From Humisphaera borealis (GTDB lineage: Bacteria > Planctomycetota > Phycisphaerae > Tepidisphaerales > Tepidisphaeraceae), in the NCBI RefSeq assembly GCF_015169395.1, contig NZ_CP063458.1:7089954-7153953 (forward strand): a stretch of 64,000 bases of DNA, in the 5' to 3' direction. Below are positions 1 to 8,583 of the stretch, piece by piece. The position numbers and the translations under genes were made by a program. The stretch's first letter is position 1, and each line of letters starts with the position of its first letter. Below the pieces are notes generated by a model. It saw only the letters and a list, made by a program, of their open reading frames with translations. It was not told the DNA's origin and searched no databases.

Positions 1-317
1 TGCACCTGGGCAGCCGTGAGCCGTTCGCCCCGCGGCGGCATCGCGCCGTCCTGGTCGGCAGGCAACGCCAGGCGACTGAGCAGCTCGCTCTTGCCTGGCG
101 TTCCGGCGACAACCGCCGGCCCCGATTCGCCTCCCTTGATCGCTGCTTCGCGGGAATCCAGCCGCAGGCCCCCTTTCTGCTTCTCGGGTCCGTGGCATTC
201 GTAGCAGGCGCGCTGCAGGACTGCGACGGCCGCTGCCGGGTCCGCCGCCGCCACATCGGCCGCTACCGCCGAACGGGGCACCGCCAGGAAGAGAGCGATG
301 AACAGAACCAGCCGCAT
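1..317 (-). CDS. Planctomycete-type c-type cytochrome, N-terminal part (runs off window)
   Basis: This gene is cut by the left edge. The reverse complement gives about 105 residues from an ATG at 315-317, preceded by an AAGGA ribosome site. Residues 1-20 form a signal peptide (MRLVLFIALFLAVPRSAVAA). A haem-binding CYECH (C-x-x-C-H) follows at about residue 40, then GPEKQKGGLRLDS and a DGAMPPRGERLT stretch. That spacing is the usual layout of the cytochrome c domain (PSCyt1-like) at the front of many planctomycete multidomain secreted proteins, where a DUF1549/DUF1553 or LamG part often follows. It would act in the periplasm or at the cell surface in electron transfer. What follows the cytochrome domain is outside the window. 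It is transcribed divergently from the PQQ-propeller gene. Confidence 0.85.
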   Translation of the reverse strand, partial: MRLVLFIALFLAVPRSAVAADVAAADPAAAVAVLQRACYECHGPEKQKGGLRLDSREAAIKGGESGPAVVAGTPGKSELLSRLALPADQDGAMPPRGERLTAAQV

Positions 318-611
318 GATGCCAATCCTTCTGAGGTCCGATCCCGGTCCGACGCGTCAGCAGGCGAAGCTGGACCATCAACTGACGCGAGATGTTATCT
401 CAATCTACGCCCCGAGTCGGGGTTTATTCGCCAGTCACCCAGGCCGAATGCGACGAGTCGTTCCAAGACGGCAAGGGGGCAGAGCCAAATAATCCGGCAC
501 ACCGAGCGTTGAGGTTCGGTGCACCGCCTTTCCCGGCGGTACACTGCGCGGGTGACTCGGCCTGACGATGCGTCGCCGAGCGCTGGCACATCTCGACTGG
601 CCGGAGATTTC

Positions 612-3600
612 ATGAAGCTGATCGCACTCCTGATCGCCTTGTTCCCCCTGGCTGCACAGGCCGCCGAACCTTCGCGGGCCGGAGGACCTCTTGCCGGCGA
701 GATTCTGGCCGCCAGCGGCATCAAGGGCGGCGTCGTCGTTCACTTGAACTGCGGCGACGGCCGGCTGACGGCGGCGTTGCGTGCCAACGACAGTTACATC
801 GTCCAGGGCCTCGGGGCCGACATCACCGCCGCCCGGCAGCACATCCAGTCGCTCGGCATCTACGGTCCGGTATCGGTCGCCAGGTGGACAGGCGACCGCA
901 TTCCGTACGTCGACAATATGGTGAACCTACTGGTCGCTGACGACCTCGGCAGTGTGCCGATGGACGAAGTCAACCGCGTGCTGACGCCCAACGGCGTGGC
1001 AATGATCGGCGGAAAGAAGACGGTCAAGCCCAAGCCGTCGGCGATGGACGACTGGACGCACTACTTTTACGACGCCCGCGGCAACGCCGTCTCGAAGGAT
1101 ACTGCCGTCGGTCCGCCGGAACGGTTGCAGTGGGTGGGCAGCCCGCGGTGGTCGCGGCATCACGATCGCATCTCGAGCCTCAGCGCGATGGTGTCGGGTG
1201 CGGGGCGGATGTTCTACATCATGGACGAAGGGTCGCGGATCTCGATCTTGCTTCCGTCCAAGTGGATGCTGACCGCCCGCGACGGCTACAACGGAGCGAT
1301 CCTCTGGCGCAAGCCGATCGCCAAGTGGCAGGACCACATGTGGCCGCTGAAGTCGGGTCCGACCCAGCTCACGCGCCGGTTGGTCACCGACGGCAAGCAC
1401 GTTTTCGTCACCATGGCGATCGACGCGCCGGTCAGCGCGCTCGACCCGGCGACCGGCGACACGATCCGCATCTACGAAGACACCAAGGGTGCCGAGGAAA
1501 TCCTGCACGTCGATGGCACGCTCTATTGCCTGGTAAACCCTGAAGCCTGGTCGCTGAAAGAGTTCGCGCCCAAGCTCAACACCGGCGATCAGAAGCGGGT
1601 TGAAACGGAATACAACTGGGATGAAAAGCCCCGGCGGCTGGTCGCGGTGGATGTCGAGACCGGAAAGCTCAAGTGGAAGCTCGACGGCAAAATTGCGCCG
1701 CTCACCCTCGCTGCCGACGGCAAGCGCGTCATCTATTACGACGGCGAGAAGCTGACGTCGCTCAACCCGGCCACGGGCGAGCAGCAGTGGGCCAGCGCCC
1801 CCGTCGCCAAGCGAAAACTGTTTGAATACAACTATGCCCCGCGCGTGGTGATGTTCAACGACATGGTGCTTTACGCCGGAGGCGACGGCGCGCAGAAGGG
1901 CCTGGCGGCAGACACCGGCAAAGAGCTCTGGTCGGCCCCGCACGCCAAGTCGGGCTATCGATCCCCTGAAGACCTGATCTGCGCCGGCGGGTTGGTTTGG
2001 AATGCACCCGATACGGCGGGCAACATGTCGGGCATTTTCACCGGGCGTAATCCCAAGACCGGCGAAGTGGTCAAGGAGTTCCCACCGGACGTGGACGCGT
2101 ATTGGTTCCACCATCGCTGCTACATCGCCAAGGCGACCGAGAACTTCATTCTGACGTCCCGAACCGGCATCGAGTTCGTTGACATCAAAAAGAGCCACTG
2201 GGACATCAATCACTGGGTTCGCGGCGCGTGCCTGTACGGCGTTCTTCCGGCGAACGGACTGGTCTACGCCGGCCCGCACGACTGCGCCTGCTACCCGGAA
2301 GCCAAGCTCGACGGCATGAACGCGCTGGCGCCTGCCGCTCCGACGCCGCACCCCAAGCCCGCTTCGGACGATGAGCGGCTGGAGAGAGGTCCGGCCTGGG
2401 GCCAGCCGATTGACGAAGTCGCCGCCGACGCCAGGGACTGGCCCACCTATCGCCACGACCCGGCCCGCAGCGGTTACTCCGATCAGCCCCTTCTCCCTGA
2501 CCTCGGCCAGGCGTGGGACATCAAGCTCGGCGGCCGGCTCAGTGCAATGACCGCGGCCGCCGGCAAGGTGTTCGTCTCGCAGGTTGAAAAGCACACCCTG
2601 CACGCACTCGACATGGCGACCGGCAAGAGCGTCTGGCAGTTCACCGCCGAGTCGCGAATCGATTCGCCGCCAACCTACTGGAAGGGGCGCGTGTTGTTCG
2701 GCGGGATGGACGGATACATCTACTGCCTTCGCGCCAGCGACGGCGCGATGGTCTGGAGATTCCTCGCGGCGACCAACGGCCGCCGGCACATGGCGATGGA
2801 GCAACTCGAAAGCGTCTGGCCTGTTCACGGCAGCGTGCTGGTGGAAGACGGTATCGTCAGCGGTGTCGCCGGTCGGTCGGTCTTCCTCGACGGCGGGCTG
2901 CGGTTCGTACGGCTGGACGTGGCGACGGGCAAGAAGCTGGTCGAAGTCGTCTACGACGACAAAGACCCCGAAACCGGCAAAGACCTGCAGGAACGCCACA
3001 AGACGCTCCAGATGCCGGTCGGTTCGAATGACGTCTTGGCCAGCGACGGCAAGTGGATCTTCCTGCGATCGCAGAAGATCGCTGCCGACGGCAAGCGCGT
3101 GGACATCGGCCCGGTCTCGGGCAACGCCATCGAACAGGGTGCCGCCCAGAAGGGCGAAGGGGCGCACATCTTCGCGCCGATGGGGTTCCTCGACGACACC
3201 TGGTTCCACCGCAGCTACTGGGTATACGGACGCAACTTTGCCGGTGGGCACAACGGCTACTACCAGGCGGGTAAGTATGCGCCTTCGGGGCGGCTGTTCG
3301 TGTTCGACGACAAGGAAGTCTTCGCATTCGGGCGACAGCCGCAGTATTTCAAGTGGACGACCACGATGGAGTACCAGCTGAGCGCGGCGAGCAAAACCCC
3401 GCCCGATGTCGAACCCGAACAACCCGCCGAGGGCAAGAAAAAGGGCGCTGCGAACAAGCCGGGCGCGGGCAACAAAGCCGGCGCGGCGGCGAAGATTCCG
3501 GAAGTGAAACTCGTCTCCGAGAAGTTCGACGCCAGCAACAAGCCCCTGACAGTCGAAGCCTGGATTCTTCCGGAAGGACCCGACGGCATGATCGCCCAGT

Positions 3601-4553
3601 ACGGCGGGGCGGTCACCGGTTTCTCGCTGGCGTTGCAGGACGGCCGGCCGGGCTTCTCGATCCGGGCAGACAAGACGTCAGCGACGGCAGAGGCCGCACG
3701 GCCGCTTGATGCCGGGTGGCATCACGTTGCCGGCGTGCTGACCGAGGGCAAGCAATTGCGGCTTTACGTCGATGGTCAGCTCGCCGCCGAAACCAAGGCC
3801 CCGGGATTGATCACCAAAAAGCCGGCGCTGGGCCTGGTGCTGGGTGCGGCCAATCCGTCGGCGGTCAGTGACTTCGGCCGGGGCGCGCCCTACACCGGCC
3901 TGATCGACATGTTCGCAATGTTCCCCAAGGCGTTGGATGTCGGCGAACTGACAGAGCATGCCAGGCAGGCAAACGCGGTCAACCCGGGCAACGGTGCGAT
4001 GGTGGCGTTATCGTTCGACAAGGGAGACGCCCGCGACGAATCGGGCAACGCCGTGCAGGGCATTATGTCCGGCGTTGATACTGCCAAGGGGAAGACGGGG
4101 TTGGCACTGCTATTCAAGAAGCCGTCGGATTCGAACCCCGCGACAAAGCCGAGCCTGCTCGCCGGTGGCGGCAAGGGCGGCCCGGCTCAGAAGGGGAGTT
4201 TCGTGCAGGACCGCTGGACGGGCTATGTCCCCATCGTCACGCGGGCGATGGCGATGGCCGGTCGAACGCTGGTCGTCGCCGGACCGCCGGACGACCTCAA
4301 CGAAGAGTACGCCTTCGAACGCATGTCCGAGAAGGACCCGGCGATCTTCGCCCAGCTGGCCGAGCAGGATGCCTCGCTGGAAGGCTTGCGTGGCGGCAAG
4401 CTCTGGGCGGTGAATGGAGACACCGGCGCGACTACCCAACAGCTCGATCTCAAGAGCCCGCCGGTCTGGGATGGTATGATCGTCGCCCAGGGTCGGCTGT
4501 TCGCCGCGACGGTCGATGGCAAGGTGATCTGCCTGGGGGTCGTCAAGCAATGA
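612..4553 (+). CDS. Secreted PQQ-like beta-propeller protein with SAM-methyltransferase-like N-terminus and LamG domain
   Basis: The start is taken at the ATG at 612, with GGAG 5 nt upstream, because it gives a clean signal peptide (MKLIALLIALFPLAAQA); the reading frame is open back to 519. The product has 1313 residues. Residues about 38-130 resemble the first half of a class I methyltransferase (GGVVVHLNCGDGRLTAAL as motif I), yet the protein is predicted to be exported, so this is probably a relic fold or a binding module. Residues about 140-930 carry repeated blades of the PQQ-like type (VDVETGKLKWKLDGK, LDMATGKSVWQF). A lysine/alanine/glycine-rich linker follows, then a LamG/concanavalin-like domain at about 972-1135 (LTVEAWILPEG, HHVAGVL), and a final propeller blade. 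True quinone binding cannot be inferred. It overlaps the next gene by ATGA, so it is probably the first gene of a six-gene operon. Confidence 0.85.
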   Translation: MKLIALLIALFPLAAQAAEPSRAGGPLAGEILAASGIKGGVVVHLNCGDGRLTAALRANDSYIVQGLGADITAARQHIQSLGIYGPVSVARWTGDRIPYVDNMVNLLVADDLGSVPMDEVNRVLTPNGVAMIGGKKTVKPKPSAMDDWTHYFYDARGNAVSKDTAVGPPERLQWVGSPRWSRHHDRISSLSAMVSGAGRMFYIMDEGSRISILLPSKWMLTARDGYNGAILWRKPIAKWQDHMWPLKSGPTQLTRRLVTDGKHVFVTMAIDAPVSALDPATGDTIRIYEDTKGAEEILHVDGTLYCLVNPEAWSLKEFAPKLNTGDQKRVETEYNWDEKPRRLVAVDVETGKLKWKLDGKIAPLTLAADGKRVIYYDGEKLTSLNPATGEQQWASAPVAKRKLFEYNYAPRVVMFNDMVLYAGGDGAQKGLAADTGKELWSAPHAKSGYRSPEDLICAGGLVWNAPDTAGNMSGIFTGRNPKTGEVVKEFPPDVDAYWFHHRCYIAKATENFILTSRTGIEFVDIKKSHWDINHWVRGACLYGVLPANGLVYAGPHDCACYPEAKLDGMNALAPAAPTPHPKPASDDERLERGPAWGQPIDEVAADARDWPTYRHDPARSGYSDQPLLPDLGQAWDIKLGGRLSAMTAAAGKVFVSQVEKHTLHALDMATGKSVWQFTAESRIDSPPTYWKGRVLFGGMDGYIYCLRASDGAMVWRFLAATNGRRHMAMEQLESVWPVHGSVLVEDGIVSGVAGRSVFLDGGLRFVRLDVATGKKLVEVVYDDKDPETGKDLQERHKTLQMPVGSNDVLASDGKWIFLRSQKIAADGKRVDIGPVSGNAIEQGAAQKGEGAHIFAPMGFLDDTWFHRSYWVYGRNFAGGHNGYYQAGKYAPSGRLFVFDDKEVFAFGRQPQYFKWTTTMEYQLSAASKTPPDVEPEQPAEGKKKGAANKPGAGNKAGAAAKIPEVKLVSEKFDASNKPLTVEAWILPEGPDGMIAQYGGAVTGFSLALQDGRPGFSIRADKTSATAEAARPLDAGWHHVAGVLTEGKQLRLYVDGQLAAETKAPGLITKKPALGLVLGAANPSAVSDFGRGAPYTGLIDMFAMFPKALDVGELTEHARQANAVNPGNGAMVALSFDKGDARDESGNAVQGIMSGVDTAKGKTGLALLFKKPSDSNPATKPSLLAGGGKGGPAQKGSFVQDRWTGYVPIVTRAMAMAGRTLVVAGPPDDLNEEYAFERMSEKDPAIFAQLAEQDASLEGLRGGKLWAVNGDTGATTQQLDLKSPPVWDGMIVAQGRLFAATVDGKVICLGVVKQ

Positions 4554-5599
4554 ACGTCTCTCGCACCTTCATTCTCATCGCGTTCGTCGCCGGTGCCTTA
4601 GCCGGCGGTGCGGCGGATGCATTGGCGTGTTCTGTGCCGGTCTTTCGCTTTGCGCTGAATTATTGGCCCGGCGACCCGTACCAGTTGCGATCGCAGGACG
4701 CGCGGCTTTCGGACGACCTGCACATCAACCTCGAACAGAAACCGGCCACGAGCCAGACCGCGCGGCTGAGCCTCGGCGACCGCGAAATCTGGTCCGGCGA
4801 ACTGACGCCGGCCACGCTGGCAGACCTCGTCGATTCGCCGGCTCGGCGCGAACTGCGGGCGCGAATCCTGCGAGGCGAATCGATCGTGTGGCTGCTCGTC
4901 GAGTCCGGCGATGCCGACAAGGACGCCGCCGCCGAGGCTGCGCTCACCAAGCGATTGAAGTACCTAGAGTCGATCGCCGTCGTTCCGGAAATGCAGCCGA
5001 ACGACCCGGCCAACCGCCTGGGCCCCGGACCGACGCTGACGGTCCGCTATTCGATCCTCCGCCTGTCGCGCAAAGACCCGAAGGAGCAGTTGACCCTCGC
5101 CATGCTCGACCGCGACGGGACAGACAAGACGACGCCCATCGCGTATCCCGTCTTCGGGCGGTGCCGCGTACTGATCGCGCTGCCTCAGGAGAAGTTGACG
5201 CAGGACAATATCGACGAAGTCTGCCAGTACCTGACGGCGGCCTGCTCGTGCGAGGTGAAGGATCGGCGCATCGGCTGGGATCTGCTGGTGCAGTGCGATT
5301 GGGACCAGGAGCTGGCCAAGGTCGAACAACGCCGACGGCTCGGCCAGGATGAGACAGGCACCGCGGCAGCAACGCAACCCACCGGCGGTTCAGCCACCGC
5401 CGCACCGGCGACCAAGCCGGTATCGCAGGCGGATCTGGTACCTGAGGTTGTTGTGCTGCAGGCCCGGCCCCTCCCGGCCGCAGCCGTATCCGCCCCGGCG
5501 TCGCCGTCCTCCTGGATCAGCCCCTTGGTGGCTGTTGTCGGCGGTATTGTCATCCTTGCCGGCGTCGCCGGATTGTTCGCGATGAGGAAACGGTCTTGA
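4550..5599 (+). CDS. Membrane-anchored exported protein of unknown function in the mod-like operon
   Basis: The product has 349 residues. It overlaps the upstream gene by ATGA and the downstream gene by TTGA, so translation is probably coupled. Residues 1-26 look like a signal peptide (MNVSRTFILIAFVAGALAGGAADALA) followed by ACSVPVFRFALNYW; the Cys after Ala could be a lipobox cysteine, although a C-terminal anchor also exists. The folded part spans about 27-265 and contains three further cysteines in YLTAACSCEV and one in LLVQCDW. A low-complexity Ala/Thr/Pro stretch (about 275-320) leads to one transmembrane helix (WISPLVAVVGGIVILAGVAGLF) with a basic cytoplasmic tail. I do not recognise a catalytic motif. 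Its place between a PQQ-propeller protein and a ModA-like protein suggests a periplasmic partner of the transporter. Confidence 0.75.
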   Translation: MNVSRTFILIAFVAGALAGGAADALACSVPVFRFALNYWPGDPYQLRSQDARLSDDLHINLEQKPATSQTARLSLGDREIWSGELTPATLADLVDSPARRELRARILRGESIVWLLVESGDADKDAAAEAALTKRLKYLESIAVVPEMQPNDPANRLGPGPTLTVRYSILRLSRKDPKEQLTLAMLDRDGTDKTTPIAYPVFGRCRVLIALPQEKLTQDNIDEVCQYLTAACSCEVKDRRIGWDLLVQCDWDQELAKVEQRRRLGQDETGTAAATQPTGGSATAAPATKPVSQADLVPEVVVLQARPLPAAAVSAPASPSSWISPLVAVVGGIVILAGVAGLFAMRKRS

Positions 5600-7146
5600 A
5601 ACTCGGTGGCTTTATCCTGCTGGTCCTTGTGTTCGCCGGTGCGTCGTGGCTCTGGTTTCAGCGCCAGGCCGATCAGACCGCGACGACCAACCCCGTAGCG
5701 CTCAAGATCTTCTGCGCCGCCGGGATCAAAAGTCCGGTCGAAGCTGTCGCCGCCGCGTACCAGAATGAACTCGGCGTCAGGGCGGAGCTTCAGTACGGCG
5801 GGACGGCGTCGCTGCTGAGCTCCATTCGCGTCGCTGGCGGCGGGGATCTGTTCGTCGCCGCCGACGACGCGGCAATCGTCGAATCCCGCAAGCTCGGTCT
5901 GATTCGCGAGGTGCTCCCCCTGGTCACGCAGACCCCGGTGATCGCCGTCATCAAGGGCAACCCCAAAGGCATCCGCACGCTCGATGATCTGCTCCGCGCC
6001 GATGTGAAGTTTGCACTCGCCAACCCGGAAAGCGCCAGCGTTGGCCGCATCAGCAAGCGAATCCTGAAGGATCGCTGGGAATCGTTCAGCGGAAAAGCCG
6101 CCGTGATGAAGCCCACGGTGATGGAGATCGCCACCGACGTGAAGATTGGCTCGGTCGATGCGGCGATCGTCTGGGATTCGGCCGTCGCGCAGTTTCCCGA
6201 ATTGGAAGCCGTCACGGTTCCCGAGCTTGCCGCCAGTCCGGAGAATGCCAGCATCGCGGTGCTTGCCGGCAGCACGAATCCGACGGCAGCACTGCGGTTT
6301 GCCCGGTATCTCACGTCGCCCGAAAAGGGCGGACCGATCTTTTCAGCCAGGGGTTTCAAACCCGCACGCGGCGATCAGTGGGCGGAAAAGCCGCGGTTTG
6401 TCATCTACAGCGGCGGCGTTAATCGACCCGCAATCCAGCAGACCCTGCAGGAGTTCGCCGACCGTGAAGGCGTCGATCTGACAACAGTCTTCAACGGCTG
6501 CGGTGTACTTTGCGCTTCGATGAAGGCGATGTCGCAGACGCCCGGGAACCAACTACCCGATGTGTACTACGCCTGCGACGTCTGCTTCGTCCCCCCGGTC
6601 GCGGAGATGTTTCCCGAGGCGATCGTGCTGACCGAAGCCGATATCGTGCTGGCGGTGAACAAGGGCAATCCGCGAAACATCCGATCGATCGCCGACCTGG
6701 CCCAGCCGAACCTGAAGGTCGGGATCTGCAATGCCGAGCAGGCCACGCTGGGCTTCATGACCAAGGCAATGCTCAAGCAGGCCGGCCTGCTGCCGGCGGT
6801 GATGAAGAACGTCTGCTCGCAGGTGCCGACGGCGGACCTGCTGGTCAACCAGCTTCGCACCGGCTCGCTCGATGCCGCGATCGTGTACGAGATCAACGCC
6901 CGGCCCGCCGCCGAGTTTATCGATACGATTTCCATTCCGGCGTCGGCCGGGGCCAAAGCGGTGCAGCCGTTCGCCGTCGCGGCCAAAACGCCGTATCCTC
7001 TGCTGGCGCATCGCCTGCTGGATTGTCTGAAGTCCAACCGGGCCCGGTTTGAGGAAGCCGGCTTCCGCTGGCGCGACGACCCCACCATTCCCAGCAAGGA
7101 CATCGTCCTGCCGGACTATCTGAAAAATGCCAACAACAACGACTGA
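5596..7146 (+). CDS. Tandem ModA-like oxyanion-binding protein (two binding domains in one chain)
   Basis: It starts at a TTG overlapping the preceding stop codon; 516 residues. Residues 1-22 form a hydrophobic signal/anchor (GGFILLVLVFAGASWLWF). Two type II periplasmic binding domains follow. Residues about 35-265 have LKIFCAAGIKSPVEAVAAAYQ, YGGTASLLSSI, GDLFVAADD and DAAIVW. Residues about 272-505 repeat the same pattern (FVIYSGGVNRPAIQQTLQEF, LPDVYYACDVCF, DIVLAVNKGNP, LDAAIVYE). ModA proteins normally have one such domain of about 230 residues, so this is an internal duplication. The second copy carries a cysteine cluster, CGVLC near residue 301 and CDVC near 328, that the first copy lacks. 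It is followed by ModB- and ModC-like genes, so molybdate or tungstate is the default ligand guess, but the two sites need not bind the same anion. Confidence 0.85.
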   Translation: MKLGGFILLVLVFAGASWLWFQRQADQTATTNPVALKIFCAAGIKSPVEAVAAAYQNELGVRAELQYGGTASLLSSIRVAGGGDLFVAADDAAIVESRKLGLIREVLPLVTQTPVIAVIKGNPKGIRTLDDLLRADVKFALANPESASVGRISKRILKDRWESFSGKAAVMKPTVMEIATDVKIGSVDAAIVWDSAVAQFPELEAVTVPELAASPENASIAVLAGSTNPTAALRFARYLTSPEKGGPIFSARGFKPARGDQWAEKPRFVIYSGGVNRPAIQQTLQEFADREGVDLTTVFNGCGVLCASMKAMSQTPGNQLPDVYYACDVCFVPPVAEMFPEAIVLTEADIVLAVNKGNPRNIRSIADLAQPNLKVGICNAEQATLGFMTKAMLKQAGLLPAVMKNVCSQVPTADLLVNQLRTGSLDAAIVYEINARPAAEFIDTISIPASAGAKAVQPFAVAAKTPYPLLAHRLLDCLKSNRARFEEAGFRWRDDPTIPSKDIVLPDYLKNANNND

Positions 7147-7933
7147 CAGGCACAGGGCGGGACCGAACTGGCCGTTCTGGGTTGCCATCGCCGCTGTGAC
7201 GGCGGCCTACCTGGCGTTCCTGCTTTACATGCTGCTGGCGACGGCAACGTACACATCGCGCGATCATTTGATCCGCTCACTGGGTTCCCGCGAGATTCGC
7301 TACGCGATGGGCCTGAGCCTGATCACCTGTACGACCACCTCGCTGCTGGCGCTGCTGATTGCCGTTCCCGTCGGCTACCTGATGTCGCGCAGCCATTTTT
7401 TCGGCAAGAATTTCATCGATACGCTGATCGATATTCCCATCGTGCTGCCGCCGCTGGTGATCGGCCTGTGCCTGCTGATCATGTTTCAAACCCCGTTCGG
7501 CCAGGCGATCCAGCAGCACGTGCGGTTCACGTACACGGTGACGGGGGTCGTGCTGGCGCAACTGGTGGTTGGGGCGGCTTTCGCGGTGCGGCAGATGCGG
7601 TCGACCTTCGACCACCTCTCTGCCCGGCCGGAAGACGTCGCGATGACGCTCGGCTGCTCGCGCGGCAGGGCGGTCTGGCTGGTCACGCTGCCGGCGGCAA
7701 AGCGCGGCATGTTCAGCGCCGCGAGTGTCGCCTGGGCCCGCAGCCTTGGCGAGTTCGGCCCCATTCTCGTCTTCGCCGGCGCGACCCGCATGAAGACTGA
7801 AGTTCTGCCCACCACCGTCTGGCTCGAACTGAGCGTCGGCAACCTGGAAGCATCGGTCGCCGTCAGCCTGACGATGATCGTGCTGGCGGTGATCGTGCTG
7901 CTGGCGATGCGCGTGGCGGGGGAGCGGCCATGA
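7127..7933 (+). CDS. ModB-like ABC transporter permease
   Basis: The product has 268 residues and overlaps the tandem ModA-like gene by 20 nt. It is an inner-membrane permease with about six helices. The EAA-type coupling loop that contacts the ATPase is visible as SARPEDVAMTLGCSRGRAVWLVTLPAAKRG around residues 163-192. IDIPIVLPPLVIGLCLLIMF and SLGEFGPILVFAG are typical of the molybdate/tungstate/sulfate permease family (ModB, TupB, CysT/W). Its ATG lies inside the preceding coding sequence and its stop overlaps the next start (ATGA), which supports coupled translation. The substrate is inferred only from the ModA-like neighbour. Confidence 0.88.
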   Translation: MPTTTTDRHRAGPNWPFWVAIAAVTAAYLAFLLYMLLATATYTSRDHLIRSLGSREIRYAMGLSLITCTTTSLLALLIAVPVGYLMSRSHFFGKNFIDTLIDIPIVLPPLVIGLCLLIMFQTPFGQAIQQHVRFTYTVTGVVLAQLVVGAAFAVRQMRSTFDHLSARPEDVAMTLGCSRGRAVWLVTLPAAKRGMFSAASVAWARSLGEFGPILVFAGATRMKTEVLPTTVWLELSVGNLEASVAVSLTMIVLAVIVLLAMRVAGERP

Positions 7934-8583
7934 TTTCGCTCCAGCAGATCGCGGTCCGCGCCGGTGTTTTTGCGCTGGATGACGTCTCGTTCGTCGTCCC
8001 GTCGGGCGCGTATGGCGTGCTCATGGGGCCCACGGGCTCAGGCAAAACCACCCTCATCGAAGTGATCTGCGGACTGCGAAAGCCGGCGGGCGGGCGGGTG
8101 CTGGTGAACGACATTGACGTCACCCGTGAACCACCGGGGAACCGCGGGATCGGCTATGTCCCGCAGGATGGCGCGATGTTTCCGACCATGACCGTCCGCG
8201 AGCAGATCGGTTTTGCGCTGCGGATCCGGCGGCTGCCACGAACGGAGATCGACCGGCGGGTTGACGAACTGTCCGCCCGCCTGGGCGTCGCCCACCTGCT
8301 GGATCGCAGGCCCGCCGGCCTGTCGGGCGGCGAGCGACAGCGCGTCGCGCTCGGCCGGGCGCTGGCGTGTCGCCCGGCGGTACTGCTGCTCGACGAGCCG
8401 CTGTCGGCGCTGGACGAAACCATGCGCACCGGTATGCGGGATCTGCTCAAGAGCGTGCAGAGAGACTTCGGCGCTTCGATCCTTCACGTAACCCATGATC
8501 GTTCCGAGGCCGCCGCACTCGCCGACGTCTTGTTCATCCTGTCCGACGGCCGAGTCCAGCCTGCGGAGATCCACAAGCAATGA
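7930..8583 (+). CDS. ModC-like ABC transporter ATP-binding protein, short form
   Basis: The product has 217 residues with all ATPase motifs: Walker A GPTGSGKTTL (about residues 37-46), a Q-loop at YVPQDGAMFP, signature LSGGERQRVALGRAL, Walker B VLLLDEPLSALD and the switch histidine in HVTHDR. Classical ModC is about 350 residues because of a C-terminal molybdate-binding MOP/TOBE domain; that domain is absent, so substrate feedback through the ATPase is not expected. It is ATGA-coupled to the permease upstream and to the ThiF-like gene downstream. It is the cytoplasmic energy-coupling subunit of the importer built by the two preceding genes. Confidence 0.9.
   Translation: MISLQQIAVRAGVFALDDVSFVVPSGAYGVLMGPTGSGKTTLIEVICGLRKPAGGRVLVNDIDVTREPPGNRGIGYVPQDGAMFPTMTVREQIGFALRIRRLPRTEIDRRVDELSARLGVAHLLDRRPAGLSGGERQRVALGRALACRPAVLLLDEPLSALDETMRTGMRDLLKSVQRDFGASILHVTHDRSEAAALADVLFILSDGRVQPAEIHKQ

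Noticed and set aside
927-3422. 831-codon open frame on the minus strand opposite the PQQ-propeller gene
   Set aside because: No ribosome site, no family pattern and arginine/valine-rich shadow composition; the plus strand encodes clear propeller and LamG repeats.
7930-8583. Sulfate or phosphate importer ATPase instead of ModC
   Set aside because: Cannot be excluded from the ATPase alone; the ModA-like and ModB-like partners favour the molybdate/tungstate group.
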